Origin: Actinospica robiniae DSM 44927
GTDB lineage: Bacteria; Actinomycetota; Actinomycetes; Streptomycetales; Catenulisporaceae
Direction of reading: 5' to 3'
Assembly (NCBI RefSeq): GCF_000504285.1
Contig: NZ_KI632511.1
Location: 8,786,154 to 8,850,153 of the forward strand
Length of the DNA stretch: 64,000 bases
Shown: positions 62,329-64,000 of the stretch, in pieces
Position numbering within the stretch: the first letter of the stretch is position 1
Layout: each line of letters opens with the position of its first letter
Notes under the pieces: model-generated
What the model saw: only the letters and a program-made list of their open reading frames with translations
Databases searched by the model: none
What the model was told of the DNA's origin: nothing
Program-made: the position numbers and the translations under genes

Positions 62329-62361
62329 GATACATTGCCGTATCGGATACACCGGCGTATC
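62329..62361. promoter_or_regulatory. Two tandem palindromic TetR-type operators
   Basis: GATACATTGCCGTATC (62329-62344) and GATACACCGGCGTATC (62346-62361) each have perfect GATAC/GTATC arms around six bases. They are 17 bp apart centre to centre and end 13 bases before the TetR start. The repressor probably binds as two dimers on nearly the same helix phase offset. Confidence 0.75.
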
Positions 62362-62374
62362 GAATCGAGGGCGT

Positions 62375-63034
62375 ATGGCCACGGCGACCGTTCCCGCCCC
62401 CGCCCCCGCGGCGCGGGTCACCCGGCGCCGCGCGCAGACCCGGGCCCGGCTGCTCGACGCCGCCTTCGAGGTCTTCGCCGCCACCGGCTTCGGCCAGGCC
62501 TCGATCGAGTCCGTGTGCGACGCCGCCGGATACAGCCGCGGCGCGTTCTACTCGAACTTCACCGACCTCGACGAGCTCTTCTTCGCCCTCTACGACGACC
62601 GGGCCAAGCTGATCGCCGGTCAGCTCGCCGCGTCCCTGGCCCCGGTCGAGGGCGCCGCCGAGCCGCCGACGGACGAGCTCGTCGCCCGGGTCACCGAGGT
62701 CCTGCTGCTCGACCGGGACTGGCTGCTGGTCAAGACCGAGTTCCTGCTGCACGCCGCCCGCCGCCCGGCCGTCGCCGAGGTCCTCGCCCGGCACCGCGCC
62801 GCGCTGCGCGAGGCGGTCGCCGCCCGGCTGCGCGAGATGGCCGCGCACCGCCCCTCGCCCCCGCTCCTCGGCGACGCGGACGCCGCCGCGGCCGCGGTCG
62901 TCGCCGTCTACGACGGGGTGACCGTGCAGCTGCTGCTCGACGGCGACACCGCCGCCGCCCGCGCCTGGCTGCGGAACCTGCTCAGCACGCTCCTGTCCGC
63001 CCCCACCACGAAGGACACCGCCCATGGACGCTGA
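62375..63034 (+). CDS. TetR-family transcriptional regulator
   Basis: This 219-residue regulator has the N-terminal helix-turn-helix RARLLDAAFEVFAATGFGQASIESVCDAAGYSRGAFYSNF, with the typical YSRGAFYSNF recognition helix. The C-terminal ligand domain is less conserved. ATG 62375 follows GAGGG; the longer frame from 62327 would run through the operators. Its gene overlaps the following flavoprotein by 11 bases, so the regulator and the enzyme share one message and probably one inducer, perhaps a steroid or similar hydrophobic compound. Confidence 0.9.
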   Translation: MATATVPAPAPAARVTRRRAQTRARLLDAAFEVFAATGFGQASIESVCDAAGYSRGAFYSNFTDLDELFFALYDDRAKLIAGQLAASLAPVEGAAEPPTDELVARVTEVLLLDRDWLLVKTEFLLHAARRPAVAEVLARHRAALREAVAARLREMAAHRPSPPLLGDADAAAAAVVAVYDGVTVQLLLDGDTAAARAWLRNLLSTLLSAPTTKDTAHGR

Positions 63035-64000
63035 CGTCATCATCGTCGGAGCCGGGCTCGCCGGCCTCACGGCGGCCCATGAGCTCACCTCGCGCGGCCG
63101 CAGGGTCGCGCTGGTCGAGCAGGAGAACGCGGCGAACCTCGGCGGCCAGGCCTTCTGGTCCTTCGGCGGCCTGTTCCTCGTCGACACGCCCGAGCAGCGC
63201 CGGCTCGGCGTGCACGACTCCTTCGACCTGGCCTGGGCCGACTGGCTGGGCAGCGCCCAGTTCGACCGGCGCGAGGACGAGGACTCCTGGGCGGTGCGCT
63301 GGGCCCGGGCCTACGTCGAGTTCGCGGCGGGGGAGAAGCGGTCCTGGCTGCTGGGCCACGGCCTGACCTTCCTGCCCACCGTCGGCTGGGCCGAGCGCGG
63401 GGACCTGCGGGCGGACGGCCACGGCAACTCCGTCCCGCGCTTCCACATCACCTGGGGCACCGGCACCGGCGTGGTCGAGCCCTTCGTCCGCTACGCCCGG
63501 CAGGCCACGGCCGGCGGGCTGCTGACGTTCCATCACCGCCACCGCGTCGACGACCTCGTGGTCACTGACGGTGTGGCCTGCGGCGTGCGCGGCAAGGTGC
63601 TCGCGCCCGACGAGGCGGCCCGCGGCGTGAGCTCCAACCGGGACGAGGTCGCCGACTTCGAACTCACCGCCCAGGCCGTCATCCTCACCACCGGCGGCAT
63701 CGGCGCCAACCACGACCTCGTCCGCCGGCACTGGCCGGCCCGCCTCGGCAAGCCGCCGACGTCGATGGTCACCGGCGTACCCGCGTACGTCGACGGCCGG
63801 ATGCTGGAGATCAGCGAGCGGGCCGGCGCCCGGCTGGTCAACCGCGACCGGATGTGGCATTACACCGAGGGCCTGCGCAACTGGAGCCCGGTCTGGCCCG
63901 GCCACGGCATCCGGATCCTGCCCGGCCCGTCCTCGATGTGGTTCGACGCCATCGGCCGCCGCCTGCCCGCGCCCTACCTGCCGGGCTACGACACCCTGGG
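63024..64000 (+). CDS. FAD-binding dehydrogenase (COG3573-like), partial at window end
   Basis: At least 325 residues are visible and the gene continues past the window. The FAD-binding motif VIIVGAGLAGLTAAHEL is at the N-terminus, followed by NLGGQAFWSFGGLF and, later, AVILTTGGIGANHDLVRR. These are features of the KstD/fumarate-reductase-like flavoprotein family, which dehydrogenate ketosteroids or similar compounds. ATG 63024 has AAGGA eight bases upstream and overlaps the TetR stop region by 11 bases. Confidence 0.87.
   Translation, partial: MDADVIIVGAGLAGLTAAHELTSRGRRVALVEQENAANLGGQAFWSFGGLFLVDTPEQRRLGVHDSFDLAWADWLGSAQFDRREDEDSWAVRWARAYVEFAAGEKRSWLLGHGLTFLPTVGWAERGDLRADGHGNSVPRFHITWGTGTGVVEPFVRYARQATAGGLLTFHHRHRVDDLVVTDGVACGVRGKVLAPDEAARGVSSNRDEVADFELTAQAVILTTGGIGANHDLVRRHWPARLGKPPTSMVTGVPAYVDGRMLEISERAGARLVNRDRMWHYTEGLRNWSPVWPGHGIRILPGPSSMWFDAIGRRLPAPYLPGYDTL

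Noticed and set aside
1-64000. tRNA, rRNA and riboswitches
   Set aside because: Intergenic regions were read for tRNA-like cloverleaf ends and for known conserved riboswitch cores; none was convincing. A covariance-model search would settle this.

Overview
The window is high-GC DNA from a filamentous-type actinobacterium (Streptomyces, Catenulispora or Actinospica-like). The signs are strong G/C at third codon positions, many GTG starts, GTGA/ATGA start-stop overlaps, apparently leaderless promoters, a DUF5999 protein, a calerythrin-like EF-hand protein, a DasR-type operator, and a sugar ABC transporter with no ATPase of its own. I cannot name the genus. I see no rRNA, tRNA or CRISPR array.

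Layout. 1-13.3 kb is an exopolysaccharide/glycan assembly locus. It has two family-2 glycosyltransferases (the second apparently truncated), a multiply deleted flavoprotein pseudogene, a CelD/BioF2-like acetyltransferase, three GT4 enzymes, a GT-C-like polytopic protein, a DUF1616-like protein, a Wzx-type flippase and an ATP-grasp ligase. Its two halves converge near 9.17 kb. 13.4-19.9 kb is a signalling block: an EF-hand protein diverging from a PAS-GGDEF-EAL c-di-GMP enzyme whose stop overlaps the start of a PAS/GAF/SpoIIE-type PP2C phosphatase.

20.46-23.07 kb is the most unusual part. A DUF222/HNH endonuclease gene lies between ~470-bp inverted repeats, each carrying an internal ~145-bp palindrome. 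The outer ends lie about 2-3 bases from the stop codons of the two convergent flanking genes. 23-31.6 kb holds housekeeping and accessory genes: a methyltransferase in an open frame with a secreted lysozyme-like protein, DUF202, a universal stress protein, a GH43 glycosidase, a peroxiredoxin, a TesB thioesterase, an AroA with alanine at the glyphosate-critical position, and a UDP-glucose epimerase.

31.8-47.9 kb contains a carbohydrate-utilisation regulon interleaved with unrelated genes. It comprises a GH29 alpha-L-fucosidase, an LplABC-type importer with a Gfo/Idh dehydrogenase, a D-2-hydroxyacid dehydrogenase, a LacI regulator and a DUF2264 hydrolase-like protein. Near-identical 16-bp operators overlapping the -10 element, plus symmetric TAAGCGCTT operators, tie these promoters together. 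47.9-50.7 kb is a Rieske oxygenase/reductase pair with an IclR regulator. 50.9-57 kb has a sedolisin, a MarR-isochorismatase-MFS operon, a CPT-like kinase and a lipoprotein. 57-64 kb has an NB-ARC/TPR protein, a secreted GH18 chitinase with a DasR-type site, DUF445, and a TetR gene overlapping a flavoprotein dehydrogenase that runs off the end.
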